64,000 nt of DNA from Mesorhabditis belari (taxonomy: Eukaryota > Nematoda > Chromadorea > Rhabditida > Rhabditidae). The DNA is taken from positions 682,001 through 746,000 of the forward strand of contig CAUEEP010000904.1 of NCBI GenBank assembly GCA_958450365.1, given 5' to 3'. A program made the translations under genes and the position numbers. This document shows, in pieces, positions 22,107 to 35,000 of the stretch. How positions within the stretch are numbered: the stretch's first letter is position 1; the number at the start of each line of letters is the position of its first letter. The notes under the pieces were generated by a model, which worked only from the letters and a program-made list of their open reading frames with translations, ran no database searches and was not told where the DNA came from.

Positions 22107-23845
22107 GTCTGTACAGTTCGACCGACGTTTGAGGCCAGACGCTGAAGAAATTGCTGCGAAACTAAAGTAAATTACTATTTCGCATCTATTAGTAAAAAGT
22201 AGAGTAAAATGTTGATTCAAAATAAATTTTAGAGAAAACAAGCAGTTCGACAAACTCGATTTTACCCCAATCAATGAATCAAATCAAAAAGAACTTCTAA
22301 AACCAATCGGTTTCAATGGCGGCCGAGAAAGGATACCAGTGGAAAGCTCAAAAGAGAGAAATTTGTCGGTCAACAATTCAGGCGCCGAGATTTTCCACAA
22401 TTTTTTAGAATCTTGGTCAAAAGAATCGATTTGTGATCAACTGAGTCCGCAAAATACTCAACGAAGAAAGACATTGATTCGAAGATTATTGAAGCTGAGC
22501 TCAGAAGAGAGGGAAACTCTGGGAAGAGTGATTCCGGAAATGATTGATAAATCTCCAAAAGATCTAAATGAAATCATTAATTATTCGAATTTTCCTGAGC
22601 AATCAAAAGTTTTGGAACAAACAGGACTTCTGGAACAAACAGGACTTCTGGAACAAACAGGACTTCTGGAACAATCAAAGCTTCTGGAACAAATCAGAAC
22701 TGTCTCCAGAGCAACTCTTCGCTCTCTTGCTCGTCAACGAATTCGATCGACAGGAAAACCTTTTGATAAAGGTTGCTAAATGTTTAGCCTACAAGAACAA
22801 AGCGTGGATGAATCCATGGCCATATTTCGATAAAATCATTCAATTCATCATCGTTTTTGTTCAATTTAAATGCCTTCGTCATTGGTCAAAACATTTACTC
22901 TGCGAACGCTACATCTCACAGAGAACCGGCCACGAATGGTTTCATTTTCAGTCAACGAATTCAAATCTTGTCAATTCAAATGTCTTCTTCACAAAGAACT
23001 TTGCTGAAACAATCGCAAATGGACAATGGAGAGACGGGGAGAGAAAAATCTGGCTCTATGGAAGTGATCGCTCACCGCAGAACTACGATCAGTTACACTA
23101 TTTCGATCAGAAGCCATTTCAACTTCAAGAAATGGTAGACACTTTGGAATTTCACAAAGAATCTCTCAAATCGATTGCTCGTTTACATATTACAAAATAT
23201 ACTTCAATCAATCATTCAATGATTATCAAAACAAAGGCCACAAGATTTCTACCAGATTTCCACTCGGATTTCCCGATTCCCGGCTATGTGTTCCAGCTTC
23301 GGAATCCGCCACGATTACCCTGTACCTGCAAGCATCAGAGATGCTCTTTCGTTAACTATTCCCTAATTGGTTCTCATATTCATCGAGTGCTTCCTAGTCT
23401 TGACTCATTACAAACTCCGATTTATGATTGCACTTCGAACACAACCCAGAAATATTTGGATGCTTATTTTGCGTTTCTTTGCTTAATCGAAAGACAACGA
23501 CAAGAAGAGAAAAGTGTGCCGAACAAAGCGAGAGAAAACGAGAAATTCTTATTTCTCACTTGCAGACTTCGAAGAAAGTTCGGCTCGACGTTTTTCATTT
23601 TGGGCGATGATCCGGGGAATTATCGACCTGGTGAGCGGATTCCTTGCTACAATTTTGATCGTGCTTTCGAAAGTATTGGAGCTGATCAAGTGATGCGATA
23701 CTTTGAAGAAACCCCAATCGAGAAAAGGTTGTATATCTTGATGAATAGTGATGAAACGGTGAAAGTGCTCGACTATAATGGTGAAGCTTTGAGTTCTGTT
23801 TTCAAATTGAGCGATGAAACGAGTTGGCCAGATGTTGTCAAGTGA
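22107..23845 (+). CDS. Unrecognised gene, 5' end missing
   Basis: Exon 22107-22166 (FDRRLRPDAEEIAAKL) joins in phase 2 to an exon from 22233 (ENKQFDKLDFTPI). That frame runs to the 18-bp array at about 22610, after which the coding frame changes by one and stays open to 23845 (ELSPEQLFALLLVNEF ... TSWPDVVK). A 52-nt intron 22609-22660 (AAA|GTTTTG...AAACAG|GAC), lying within the array, would restore the frame; a 52-nt intron ending before GAAAACC at 22755 is a second possibility. About 500 residues; no signal peptide or membrane segment. One Cys cluster, PCTCKHQRCSF, could bind metal. No family recognised. No start Met is found in the 5' exons, so a first exon is missing upstream, possibly displaced by the transposon copies at 21.2-21.9 kb. 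AATAAA follows at 23916. Confidence 0.6.
22613..22690. repeat. 18-bp array at an exon edge
   Basis: Three perfect units of ACAGGACTTCTGGAACAA plus a variant. In one frame it reads LLEQTG repeats, in the other FWNKQD; it carries both potential donor-side and acceptor (AAACAG) signals. Confidence 0.9.
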
Positions 23846-23915
23846 ATTAACTCTCTAGAGTCACAACTCACACGTAGAACTTATCCAAAAATATCTTTTG
23901 TTTGTTCTTTTCCTT

Positions 23916-23921
23916 AATAAA
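23916..23921 (+). promoter_or_regulatory. Polyadenylation signal AATAAA
   Basis: AATAAA about 70 nt after the stop at 23845, followed by a T-rich run. Confidence 0.6.
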
Positions 23922-24148
23922 TAATTTTTTTGGGAAATCTGTAAACTAAAAAGTTTTAGGCTTTAATAGAATAATGGCTTTTTAGGCTTTAATAGAATAA
24001 TGAAGTAAACAATAAAGAAAAGGGAAAACAACTGCCGGCTTTGCAACAAAACTGGGCTCTATGAGACGACATTTGGTGGCAGATCTGACCAGGGAAAGGC
24101 AAGCACTTGCAGTGGCCATTTGGCACGACACCAAACCCATATTATACA

Positions 24149-24795
24149 TGGTATTCCAAAAAAAGTTAGTTAAGCGCGATTTTTCTCAGAATTTCTAGTG
24201 GCTTTTTAAGCTTACAAGCTTTAAGCTGACAAGCTTCAAGCTCACAAGCTTTAAGCTTACAAGCTTACAGGCTTCAAGCTTACAAGCTTACAAGCTTACA
24301 AGCTTCAAGCTTCAAGCTTCAAGCTTACAAGCTTACAAGCTTACAAGCTTACAAGCTTACAAGCTTACAGGCTTCAAGCTTACAGGCTTCAAGCTTACAG
24401 GCTTCAAGCTTCGAGCTTACAGGCTTCAAGCTTACAAGCTTACAGGCTTCAAGCTTCGAGCTTACAGGCTTTACAAGCTTTTTAAAACCGTTTTAAAATA
24501 AACTATATTCTCAAGCAATTCATTATATCAAAGCTCAACCATAAATGGATCTTTACGGTTAACGGCAGGGTGGAGGGCGATTATTTTTTCGGCCAATTTT
24601 TTGACTAACTTGCAGCTCATCTTTAAGCACATTAAACTTGTCAGATCGGTGGATTTTAATAAGATTTACATAGCTTAGAACGCCAACTTTCAGAAACTAT
24701 TTGTTTCATCAAAAGTTATTAACAAAAAACCATATACAGGATGTCCCAAAAAAAGTTAGTTCAGCGCGATTTTTCTCAGAATTTCTAGTGGCTCC
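24149..24795 (+). repeat. Direct copies of a Tc1-type end
   Basis: TCCCAAAAAAAGTTAGTTCA with AGCGCGATTTTTCTCAGAAT appears at about 24737 and, slightly changed, at 24152, same orientation, both after TA. The form CAGGATGTCCCAAAA resembles Tc1/mariner-type termini. Between them lies the AAGCTT array and about 250 bp without features. Confidence 0.5.
24205..24480. repeat. AAGCTT-rich 10-bp array
   Basis: About 26 units such as ACAAGCTTAC and AGGCTTCAAGCTT; many HindIII-type palindromes. Confidence 0.95.
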
Positions 24796-24954
24796 TGGCT
24801 TCCTACACATGAAATTTTTGAGCCACCATGATCACCACCACCATATGATCACCACCATGAGATTTTTATCATAAAATTAAAACTTTCTACTGGCATCGTG
24901 GTGTCATATTATATAAACTAAGATTTTTAGCCAAGATTTTTAGCCAAAGATTTT

Positions 24955-25065
24955 TAGCTCTCAGCTTCGCTAGCTTCAGCCAGCGATTTCCCCCGACTGA
25001 GATTCAGTGTTAAAAATAATCGCTCGCCGTCTGGTAATTGCTCATAGATAGGGGTTCCCTTTTGG
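24955..25065 (-). repeat. Dispersed repeat, inverted relative to 34085-34215
   Basis: Shares CTCAGCTTCGCTAGCTTCAG, TTTCCCCCGACT and CGCTCGCCGTCTGG with the complement of 34085-34215. Nature unknown. Confidence 0.65.
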
Positions 25066-25499
25066 AATTCGTAAAAGGAAAGGACTGAGCTCACTCACCG
25101 ACATTTAGGCATCACTATGCCCAAATTTTCGCGCGATCAAAGAACCAGAAAAGTTTATCTGTTTCGTTTTTCAATAAACAATTGAAATTATCGATTGAAA
25201 AAAACATTTATTGAAATGCTAAACACTCACAAACGTACATATTGCTTACCAGTAGATGGAATCGGAAAAAAAAAATGGGAACATTAAACGCTTAATTGGA
25301 CTCAATCCAGAAATTTCTACGAGAATAATCACAGAGATAAGTACGAGTTAGAGAAAACCCATAAAAAAAGTGTCAAATAAGAAAACAAGAAAACAAGGAG
25401 CTACACGGAGACTGAAATTTTGCAGTAAAATTTATCTAGTGAAAAGAAAACGATTTGAAAGTGCCGTAAACATTTGGGTAACTGATTCAAAACTTTCAG

Positions 25500-25740
25500 C
25501 CATCGAAAAAGTATAGCTCTGTTTAGTATAGCAAAGAGTATAGCTCTCTTTAGTATAGCAAAGAGTATAGCTCTGTTTAGTATAGCAAAAAGTATAGCTC
25601 TGCTTAGTATAGCAAAAAGTATAGCTCACTTTAGTATAGCAAAGAGTATAGCTCTGTTTAGTATAGCAAAGAGTATAGCTCTCTTTAGTATAGCAAGAAC
25701 TATAGCTCTGCTTAGTATAGCAAAAGGTATAGCTCTTTCT
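25500..25740. repeat. 26-bp minisatellite
   Basis: About nine units containing AGTATAGCTCTGTTTAGTAT, downstream of the nuclear receptor gene. Confidence 0.95.
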
Positions 25741-26046
25741 CATTGTTAGTTACGGCACTTTGAAACTTTGTATAATCTTGACTAAACCCTGACTAGAATA
25801 CGGGAAAACAAAGAAATTTTTGCTTACGATATGTGCGCAAAGAAATTTGTCAAGAGAGAGAATGAAATGATTATCGAGAGAGCGAGAGAGAGAGAGAGTA
25901 AGATTTGGAGATCAAACGTATGCGAATGTATAGAAAACGGGAAAACAATGACAAGTAAACTAACTAAATGCACAAATCAAAGACTAAAGTTCAAAAAATT
26001 CAAATTCATTGCTGTGTGAACTGATTGTGAACAAAGAAATTTTTGT

Positions 26047-29000
26047 TTACGATATGCGGGCAAAGAAATTCTGATGAATGGGATAAGCGTTGTCGGAGTG
26101 TGGAGGTGGCGGAGTGACCAAACTGTCGACATTTTCATCGACAAGATCCGGTGAAGCAAGGAGACTCGTTGGTGGTTCGACGCCCGAGCCGTCCTCGGTG
26201 AACTGAAAGCTTTTTCATATTAGCTTTCCATATTAGCTTTCCATAGTTTCATGGTTTGAATTAGTTTTCCATAGTTCCCGGACAATTTACAGTGCTTATA
26301 GTACTAGTTGAGCAAATCAGGCTGCCTAGGCTGAGGCTGAGGTGGTCAAATGACATGAACCATAAACCATTCGACGTAGAATTTTACGCTGATGGCGATG
26401 CTGTTTTTCTTTTTTTGCTACGCAGCACTCTGTCAAAAGTTAAAAGTCAAACGTCAAAGTAAAGCTTTGTAAGGAGTTTCAAAAATCAAACGGCGGCCTT
26501 ACAACCCTGTCTTCCCCTATATAAGACTTCTTTCACCGTCTCGAAATGTGAGCTTGTGGTGAGTCTGGATAAGAGCCTTGTTTCCGAAAGACTTCTTTCA
26601 CCGTCTCGAAACATGAGCTTGTGCTGTAGTGGATTAGAGCCTCATTTCCGGAACAAGCTATCAAGTTTTTGCTCAGGTTCGATCTCTTCCTTTTGTTTTG
26701 TTTTTATTTTCACTTTAACTTTGATTTTGATGTTTGAATTCGCTCTATTTTAAGTTTATAATAAGTATTATGATATTAAGAGTTACTTGTTTTTTTTGAG
26801 CTCATTGATTGATTATTTGCTTGGTAAACCAGAGATTCGGGGTTCGAATCTGTTCGCCGATCGAACGCCGATCTGTTCTCAGCTCAGAAAATGGCTTACC
26901 TGGGTCTAACTATTCAACTTATAACTATTTTAAGTTTATAATAAGCATTATGACATCTTTCATTCATTCATTCATTCATTCTTTCATTCATCTTTCATTA
27001 GAGCTTGCTGCCATGTGTGTGAGTTTTTTTGTTGTGATCACTTAAAAGATGTGTTTGTTATCACTTAAAAGATGTCATAATACTTATTGTAAAGTTAAAA
27101 TAGAGCGAATTCAAGCGGTTAAATATCAAAATAAAAAAAAAAAAAGGAAGGGATCGAAGCCGAACAAAAACTTCATAGCTTGTTCCGGAAATAAGACTCC
27201 TACCCACTACACCACAAGCTCATGTTTCGAGGCGGTGAAAGAAGCCTTATATATGTCGTAGCCGATTAAGGATTTCAGCCGAAGAAGTCTGAGAATTCTT
27301 CGGCTTCTCCTTAATCGGCCGATGAAGTCTCAAATTTTTTCGCTAGCGAAACCTTCTTCGGCTAGCCGATTAAGTCTGAGACTTCTTTGGCTAGCCGATT
27401 AAGTCTGAGACTTCTTCGGCTAGCCAACTAAGTCTGAGACTTCTTCGGCTAGCCAACTAAGTCTGAGACTTCTTCGGCTAGCCAACTAAGTCTCAGACTT
27501 CTTCGGCTAGCCAACTAAGTCTCAGACTTCTTCGGCTAGCCAATTAAGTCTCAAAAATGAAATCTTGAGTTATGTATTGACTCAAGTCAATACCACAAAC
27601 TCAAGCTCTCTAAAAGGCGCTTAAAAGCTAAAAAACGCATTCTAAAGAGTGCGCATTTTATCATACTGTAACCAAAGGCGATGAAACGGCCCTTTTCGCC
27701 ATTTTCTATCTGATTCGTCATTTATTTGAAATAGAATTGTTTCTTTTTGTAAGTCAATTTGACTCCTTTGTTGGATCATCGATAAAACTTGTTTACCACT
27801 AATCTGTTTATAATCGAACATAACCCCTTATTTCAATCCTATTTCAATCCTATTTTTTCTTTTTGTTACTGTGCATTTTTTTGTTTAAGCTACACTAATT
27901 TTTGTTGATCGTTAACCGGCCAAAGAGCTCCTCGTTCTTGACGACTTTCTTGGGTTTGTCCAAATCACCTTTGATCCCATGATTGTAAAGCACCTCATGA
28001 TTCAATTCGTATCGAAGAGAGAATCGCACTACAAGTTTTTAGTTTTTAGCGCCTTTTAGAGAGCTTTCAGAGAGCTTTTAGAGAGCGTTTTTAGCTTTTA
28101 AGCGCCTTTTTGAGAGCTTGAGTTTGTGGTATTGACTTGAGTCAATACATAGATTTCATTTTTGAGACTTCATCGGCTAGCCGAAGAAGTCTGAGACTTC
28201 TTCGGCTGAAATCCTTAATTGGCAATCGACATATACACTACTGGACAATGAAATATCATATTTGAAAAATGATCGTCACTTTCGCGCGTCTGTAACTCCC
28301 TTGTCTTTACCGCATTTCTAAATATTAATATTACCATTGTGTAGCCCTTGAAAAGAGCTTTCAGAAAATGTATAACACTAATAGTTTAAACTCAAAGAAA
28401 AGAGAGTTACAGACGTGCAAAAGTGACGATCGTTTTTTAAACATGATATTTCATTGTCCAATGCTGTAGGTGAGACAGGGTTGTAATGTCGCGGTTTGAC
28501 TTTTGAAACTCCTTACAAAACTCCAAACGCATATAACTTTTGACAGACTGCTCCGTAGCAAAAAAGAAAAACAGCATCGCCATCAGCGTAAAATTCTACG
28601 TCGAATGGTTCATGGCTCATGTCATTTGACCACCTCAGCCTTTTGCTTTTCCCCTTGTGAGACTGGGACTTCAAAAATGATCGAAGCCGTGTTTTGAGCC
28701 CGCAACCTTTCGCTTACGATTGAGTTTCCCAATCCTGTACCCATCGACACAAAGTACAGTCTTATACCTCACTTATTTACTTATCAATTAGACTACAGTA
28801 CCCTCACCGGAAAAGTGTAGTATGTAAACCTATAAATATAATATTAACACTTGTTTTATATCATTTTATGAGGCTTTCCGATCAACCTAATGCAATTTGT
28901 CTCTCCATCAACTAGAAATCTATGTATCCCACTCACCTTCACTAAGAATTCCTCATTCGTAGCTTCCGAATAGAGCATCATTGTGATGTCCTTCATTTTC

Positions 29001-32000
29001 TTGCTCCGTCCCATTTCACCGAATCCTGGACCCGAGATTCGAGGTCTGAGATTTGGCGCCGCTGAGTCACCGAAACGCTCTGATGGCTCCAATTCGGGTG
29101 GAGAAGAAGAAATTGACTAAATCATCATTAAAACACTCATTGATTTCAGTTTTATACCTGTTTTCCACCCAAATCCAACTGATTTCTATCATCGAATTTG
29201 TTGAAAGCCGGTGGTGAGATGATTGATTGATCGGGAGGGGAAACGACCGATGTCTGGAGTGTTTGATGGGGTTGAGTCTGAAATCGTTTTTTGATTATAA
29301 AGCTAAATCTGCTGTTCGTCTAAGCCACAACTAACCGGATGATTTTCCTTGCTCTTCTTCAATGTCACAGGTTGATTCATAAGAGATGTACTCGCGATTG
29401 GAAAGTGTCGTTGTTGGAGTGAAGACACTTGAACAACAGCTGGCTGTGGTGGGAGTAACTGTTGCTCGGCTCGTTGCATGATTTGATGAATGGATTGGCG
29501 GTAGGCTTGTTGGCTCTGAAATGGGAAAATTGATTCAGATTGGAGTTCACAGTTTTGAGCAGTTGCTTTAACACATAGACGACTCAATGCTAATTCACGC
29601 TTGGCTACCCGTTCGGTCCACGTGACTCAATGCTCGGTCACGGGTATTTCTCGTAGACAAAATGAGCTCAAAATTTGCCAAAGCATGTAATTTTGGGTGC
29701 TCTTTCCGAATCCGATGTTAGTTTTATTAGGAAATTGTATGATTTTTCGTAAAAAGTGGAAAAATCGGACCTCGAACCAAATGGTCCGAGCCAATCTGAG
29801 AAGGGAATGATCCGAACTGGCCAAACGATTTCGCTACACCGCTGAGATGCAAACGCCTAACGAACATGGGGAACACGATGCTCTATTTATTTTTTTCCTA
29901 TTCTTGAGATAAGCTTGCGCTTGAGATAAGCTTGAGCTTGAGATACGCTCGAGATTGAGATAAGCTCGTCAGTAGTACTCGTCTAAACTCGTAAGTTACT
30001 GTTTTAGTTTCCAAAAGAAACTGAGAACCTACAAGAAACCCCGTATTTGAGTATTTGAGATAAGCAATAGTTCTAAATCCTCCATGAAAGGTATCATTGA
30101 TCCAACACCCACCTTCCAGGCGTCAAGCGCTTTCGTCTGCTCATCTAGCGCATCATCGACAATTGGCCCACTCACTGCTTTCTGATTGTCCTTCTCTTGA
30201 TAGTGTTTTATCAGAGCCGCTTTTTGTTTCTCTTGTGCCACTCTTGTTTTTGTATCCTAGAATAGAGAAATTACGAACACAAATCAATCAATCATTTTTC
30301 CTAAAACTTACCCGACACTCATCCGCGTAAGTGATCGCCATTGTGTTGATCTTTGAATAGCACAATTGCTCGTACCTAGAATTATTTTTTAAAAATAACA
30401 TAGCCTTTAACACATTCAAAAAAAGAGGCTTTTGATCTTTGCGTAAGTTATTTCCCTTCCAGTTTTTTTGTAACTTATTTCGTTTCCCTAAAAACGTTCA
30501 CAGGCAATTGATTTACTTACCGTAAATACTGTAATAGTATCCCACCCTCCTAATGACGGTGCGGAGCGTTGCGTAGTCTAGCTTTGAACGAGTTTTTCTC
30601 GACACTGGTTTATGCTACAATGTTCGTTTTGGTATCAAAAAATTGCCCTGAATTTCAGCTTTTTTTTGATATTAAAGACGCATTTTTTGAAAGTACGGGC
30701 GCTTTGAAAAAAATGAAATACTAAAAGCTTTTGCGACTACGCGACTGTACGAGGGGGGTGGGGTACTATTTATAGTATTTACGGTAAGTTAAGAGAAGAG
30801 AAATGAAAAGAAACCTTTGAGGATCTTTTTTTGAAATAAAAAATCATGGCTTTAAAGAAAGTTATGAGCTTTTGAATGTAAATTAATGCAAATTGAATGC
30901 AATGAGCTGAGAGAATTGGATGCAATGCAATTTCCCGGGTCACCGATGAGCCTAGAAATTTCCTAAACTCACCAATATCGTTTCATTCGAAACTTTCTTC
31001 AAACTCAATATTTCTTCTATCTATCTTCTAATCTATTTTCAGATCAGTGATTTGTGAATATTTCTCGTCATTTTCACTCGTAACTTAAGTAAATCGATTG
31101 CCAATGAACGCTTTTTAGATTACTATGAACGATTACTATGAACGATTACTATGAGCGATTACTATGAACGATTACTATGAACGATTACTATGAACGATTA
31201 CGACCATTACTATAACGTTACTAGAACGATAATGAACGATAACCTACTATGAACGATTACTATGAACGATTACTATGAACGATTACTATGAACGATTACT
31301 ATGAACGATTACTATGAACGATTACTATGAACGATTACTATGAACGATTACTATGAACGATTACTATGAACGATTACTATGAACGATTACTATGAACGAT
31401 TACTATGAACGATTACTATGAACGATTACTATGAACCATTACTATGAACCATTACTATGAACCATTACTATGAACGATTACTATGAACCATTACTATGAA
31501 CGATTACTATGAACCATTACTATGAACGATTACTATGAACGCTTTTTAGATTACTATGAACGATTACTATGAACGCGATTACCAATAAACGCTTTTTAGA
31601 AGAGCTGGAAGGGAAATCAACTTACACAAAAGACAAAAAATGCTTTAAACAATGGAAACTTAGCTGAGAAAGATTAACTTTTTGAATAAGCACTCATTTT
31701 TGCTTTTTTTTGCTTTTTTTGCTCTTAAACTCACCAGTATCGACTCATATCGCAAAACTCGAAGAGTTTGCACACTTGGAAGTCGTGACAATGTTGATTG
31801 CAGATTAGCTTAAATGAATACTTTTCTTTGTTTCAATAAAGTGAGATTTAAATAAAGTGAAAGATATTTAAAAAGTTATTCAGCTTTTACGCCTAAATTT
31901 AAAGGTCAAAAAAAAATCAATTTTAGCTTAAAGCACTATTTTAAACAATTTACTTGTTATAATGTATTGTTTTAAACGAAAATCTCACCTCAACTTCGGC

Positions 32001-35000
32001 GAGAACGAGAATGATTTGCCCCATTCGCACACCGGCCTCCATCAAGCTCATCCCGCTATTCAGATAGTATTCGTTCAATCTGAAATTTTAGAAAAATAGA
32101 CTTTAATCTGGTAGGTATTCTACCAAAGAAGAATTAGATTTTTGTTAAAATTCGATCAGATAACAGTTTGAGTTCAAAACTTGTAAACCAACCTTCCGGT
32201 GAACCATTCTCGTTGTTCTTTCAGCAATGGACGAGTCTCCTCTTCAACGTGTATCGAGTCTAAAAATGATAACAATTGGTTTATATCTGATTATCTCTTT
32301 CTTCCTTTCTTTCTTCCTTTCTTTCTTCCTGTCTTTCTTTCTGTCTTCCTGCCTTTCTTGAGGTGAGATTTTCGTCTTCCTGCCTTTCTTCCTCCTTTTC
32401 TTCTCCCTGTCTTTCTTCCTTCTTTTCTTCTTCCTCTCTTTCTTCCTTCTTTTCTTCTTCCTGTTCTTCTTCCTTCTTTTCTTCTACCTCTCTTTCTTCC
32501 TTCTTTTCTTTCCTCTTCCTTGTCTTTCCTATTTCTTCTTGGGCAAAGAAGGCGCCGATAACTCAGTGGTAAAGTATCTACCTTGAGCAGGGTTTAATTC
32601 CCCTTGGTTTCAATTCTTTGCCATTCATTTTTTCTTTACTTTTACATTCCTTTAAAGCTGAATTTTGATATTGACTTCTTTAAATACTTACTTAAAGGAC
32701 TCCAAAGAAGCATCCCGTGAAGAAAAACGATCTCAATGTCTTGGATTTGCATCTGCTCAAACGGAATTATAACCGTCCGCCAGATTCGCTCGAAAGTTGG
32801 GCGAAAGATTCTGAAAACAATAGATGATTTTTGTTAATGATTTCTGTTTCTGTACAGTTCATTTATGCAATTTCGTACAGAGAAAAATGTTGTAAACCTT
32901 TCCTCAAAACATTCATTTTCTTATAAACATGTAAAAGCTTTGCGGTTTTTAGATTTGATTCGGTTTTTAAATCGTGTAACATGTAAATTCTTTCGTGTAG
33001 CTGTACTATTGCTGTACTAGCTGTACTATTGCTGGACTAGCTGACTTAAAGTTATACTAGCTGTACTAGCTGTACTATTGCTGTACTAGCTGTACTATTG
33101 CTGTACTAGCTGTACTTAAAGTTATACTAGCTGTACTAGCTGTACTATTGCTGTACTAGCTGTACTATTGTTGTACTAGCTGTACTTAAAGCTGTACGAT
33201 TCTTTTACGTACTCTTGTTTCGCGGCGATCTGTTGTGGATCATCAGTGTTTAGCTCGAATCCCGTGGCTCCCGGTGGCACATAGGTGTTGTTCAACATGC
33301 AAAAGTTTCGCTTCTCAATGTGTTCCTGAAAAAGTAACAGTTTATTTTCAAAGCTTTACTTAGCTTCAAAGCTTTCAAGGCGTTCAAAGCTTCCAAAATC
33401 TCACCCTGTGTTGAGAAGCGACATAGAAATGATCCAAGCTCAACTTTCGCACCGAATACCGCTTGAGGAGAGCTGTCTAAATATGAAGCGGATTGATTGA
33501 GAACAAAGTGAAATGCTCAAAGTTCAAAGTTGTTTCCTTACCCGATCACTTAAAGGCAATGTTGCATAGGGTTTCATCTTCGAGATCCAATAGAGCAAAC
33601 CGGCCAGCTCGGCCTTGCTAAGTCCTTCAACGTCGTCCGGTGTCATCGCTCTTCGCTAAAAGAGTGTCATAATTTTGAATCAAAAACAGCCATGGTAACA
33701 GCCATGTTAACAGCCATGTTAACAGCCATGTTAACAGCCATGTTAACAGCCATGTTAACAGCCATGTTAACAGCCATGTTAACAGCCATGTTAACAGCCA
33801 TGTTAACAGCCATGTTAACAGCCATGTAACAGCCAGACAGCCATGTTAACACCATGCAGCCATGTACAGCCATGACAGCCATGTTAACAGCCATGTTAAC
33901 AGCCATGTTAACAGCCATGTTAACAGCCATGTTAACAGCCATGTAACAGCCATGTTAACAGCCATGTTAACAGCCATGTTAACAGCCATGTTAACAGCCA
34001 TGTTAACAGCCATGTTAACAGCCATGTTAACAGCCATGTTAACAACTTTTTTTCAGTCCATTTGCCGAGAGAGCACCTATCTATGATCAATTGCCAGACG
34101 GCGAGCAATTATTTTAAGCACTGAATCTCATTTCGGAAACATTTATAAAGTCGGGGGAAACCGCTGGCTGAAGCGCTGGCTGAAGCTAGCGAAGCTGAGA
34201 GCCAGTCAAGCTGAGATATTGAGCATTTACAGGTATTTCGGCTCTTTTGAATGAATAGTCACACTTTGAAGTTCCATAACTTCGAGATGATGCTAGCTAG
34301 AGATGCTAGCTTCGTCTAGAGATGCTAGCTTCGTCTAGAGATGCTAGCTACGTCTAGAGATGCTAGCTTCGTCTAGAGATGCTAGCTTTGTCTAGAGATG
34401 CTAGCTTCGTCTAGAGATGCTAGCTTCGTCTAGAGATGCTAGCTTTGTCTAGAGATGCTAGCTTCGTCTAGAGATGCTAGCTTCGTCTAGAGATGCTAGC
34501 TTCGTCTAGAGATGCTAGCTTTGTCTAGAGATGTTGCTAGCTTTTAATGCTCACTTTTTGTATAGTTTTAATAGGGATACTTCAGGCTTTCAAATGATAC
34601 TAGATAGAGGTTGATTAGACTAACGAATTCTGAGAGAATCAACAGAATTCTTCGATTCTCCGAATTTGGATCTCGATTTTTACTTGATTTGTTGCTTTTG
34701 ATTGTGACAACTAACCGGTTTCGGCTCCAAGAAATCGGGAAACGATAGCATATTGAGTCGCATCTGTTCAACGTGTTCTTTGTACATCACAGCCATTCTA
34801 AACTTTGAATTTCATTTCTCATTTTAAAGTGATTTTCGATTCTTTCTATTCTTTCAATTCTTTCAATTCTTTCACAAATCCTGTTTACTCCCCATTTCGG
34901 TTCAATCTCGAATCCTTCAATTATCTCCGGAACTTTTTACTCCACATTTTTCTCGGATTCCCCTGAGATGTTTACGGGAAAGATTTGCGGGGGAAATGTA

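Larger units (their letters stand above)
26330..28645. repeat. Nested inverted repeats in last receptor intron
   Basis: Outer arms 26330-26515 and 28465-28645 (shared CGTAGAATTTTACGCTGATG / complement). Inside: arms about 26520-26690 and 27180-27245 (TTTCACCGTCTCGAAA / TTTCGAGGCGGTGAAA); 26745-26765 and 27075-27095; 27255-27300 and 28180-28225; 27575-27640 and 28060-28160 (GTATTGACTCAAGTCAATAC). A B-box (CGGGGTTCGAATCTG, 26836) and an A-box-like TGTGGTGTAGTGGGTAGGAG (- strand, about 27215) lie within. Confidence 0.75.

Noticed and set aside
28856..28936. Read-through end of receptor exon 20
   Set aside because: The frame stays open to a stop at 28856, but a good GTGAGT donor at 28936 joins in phase to a coding-like exon at 26202, so the spliced form is preferred. 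An isoform is still possible.
30955..31010. Exon-like sequence ending CGATATTG|GTGAGT on the - strand
   Set aside because: It resembles the end of receptor exon 15, but joining exon 15 directly to exon 16 keeps phase and completes the Trp codon; including this piece gains nothing.
33667..34086. AVNM-repeat and related frames
   Set aside because: 12-bp minisatellite inside a receptor intron.
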